From assembly GCA_013359125.1 (NCBI GenBank), contig JABWCR010000002.1, forward strand, positions 114,616 to 178,615: a DNA stretch of 64,000 bases, read 5' to 3'. Positions 63,799 to 64,000 of the stretch are shown here, one piece after another. A program made the position numbers and the translations under genes. Each line of letters starts with the position of its first letter. The stretch's first letter is position 1. Below the pieces are notes generated by a model that did no database searches, was not told the origin of the DNA, and saw nothing but the letters and a program-made list of their open reading frames with translations. This DNA comes from Armatimonadota bacterium (lineage in GTDB: Bacteria > Armatimonadota > Fimbriimonadia > Fimbriimonadales > GBS-DC).

Positions 63799-64000
63799 AG
63801 TGCCGCTTGCTCTAGTGCCGCTTGCTCTAGTGCCGCATGCTCTAGTGCCGCTTGCCCTAGTGCCGCTTGCCCTAGTGCCGCTTGCCCTAGTGCCGCTTGC
63901 CCTAGTGCCGCTTGCCCTAGTGCCGCTTGCCCTAGTGCCGCTTGCTCTAGTGCCGCTTGCCCTAGTGCCGCTTGCCCTAGTGCCGCTTGCTCTAGTGCCG
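63799..64000 (+). repeat. 15-bp tandem repeat array (13 full units and 7 bases, cut by window end)
   Basis: Unit AGTGCCGCTTGCCCT. Twelve of 13 units differ only at one site (T in units 1-3, 10 and 13; C in the rest); unit 3 also has CAT for CTT. The frame from ATG 63782 stays open to the window edge and would encode repeats of VPLAL, in which the T/C change is silent. Other plus frames are SAACP/S (open) and one with TAG. No spacers, so not CRISPR. Confidence 0.95.

Noticed and set aside
63799..64000. CRISPR array
   Set aside because: Repeats are head-to-tail 15-mers with no spacers and no cas genes.
1..64000. Horizontally acquired island or prophage
   Set aside because: No integrase, transposase, phage gene, flanking direct repeat or obvious compositional break was seen.

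Overview
The window is a gene-dense, roughly 58-60% GC bacterial chromosome segment with no phage, insertion sequence, integrase or CRISPR array. It looks like a diderm (Gram-negative-type) heterotroph. The evidence is a TonB-dependent receptor, a small outer-membrane barrel, an arabinose-5-phosphate isomerase (Kdo/LPS supply), a PEP-CTERM protein and a minor-pilin cluster, together with a Bacillus-type FadN/FadE beta-oxidation set, a SpoIIM-like protein and a Trm1 tRNA methyltransferase. This mixture is compatible with Armatimonadota (Fimbriimonadia-like), but that is an inference from gene content only.

Layout. 1-53: 3' part of a tRNA with CAU anticodon. 78-2333: large secreted protein. 2377-13291: near-complete fatty-acid degradation operon (FadN-type hydratase/dehydrogenase, thiolase, small unknown protein, EtfB, EtfA, membrane Fe-S oxidoreductase, acyl-CoA dehydrogenase, acyl-CoA ligase), followed by a PLP enzyme of sulfur amino acid metabolism. 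14582-16132 (-): SpoIIM-like protein and a secreted double YHS/TRASH-like protein. 16172-18162: divergent sugar isomerase and beta-propeller protein. 18164-21445 (-): secE-nusG-rplK-rplA-kpsF plus a separately promoted rplU. 21565-28951 (+): tightly coupled trm1, two exported proteins, mnmE, mtnA. 28948-34074 (-): zinc-ribbon/TPR/PilZ-like group. 34210-41372: cstA, family-4 UDG, HIT hydrolase, aroA, PEP-CTERM protein, ChaN-like protein, MBL hydrolase. 41488-45201: four prepilin-like genes and a small membrane protein. 45241-50198: outer-membrane protein, rho, bifunctional-nuclease-domain protein, PlsC, YfhO-like protein. 50177-51334 (-): cystathionine gamma-synthase-like enzyme. 51430-58391: a signalling island (response regulator, TonB receptor, lone ABC-type binding protein, large histidine kinase, receiver-kinase hybrid). 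58508-58679: structured RNA, candidate 6S. 58679-63655 (-): NurA-like nuclease, GAF/PAS hybrid kinase, ATP-type PEP carboxykinase. 63799-64000: 15-bp tandem repeats running off the window.

Function together. The fad operon, ETF and its membrane oxidoreductase would feed acyl-CoA electrons to the quinone pool. CstA and PckA fit growth on peptides, acids or lipids with gluconeogenesis. The most unusual unit is 51430-58391, where outer-membrane receptor, periplasmic binding protein and kinases sit in one overlapping operon with no ABC permease or ATPase.

A second window-wide theme is transcription signals. Many genes are preceded by a -10-like box with GG directly in front (GGTAnnnT), often only 6-13 bases from the start codon, which predicts leaderless or near-leaderless mRNAs. 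Neighbouring convergent genes repeatedly overlap at their 3' ends.
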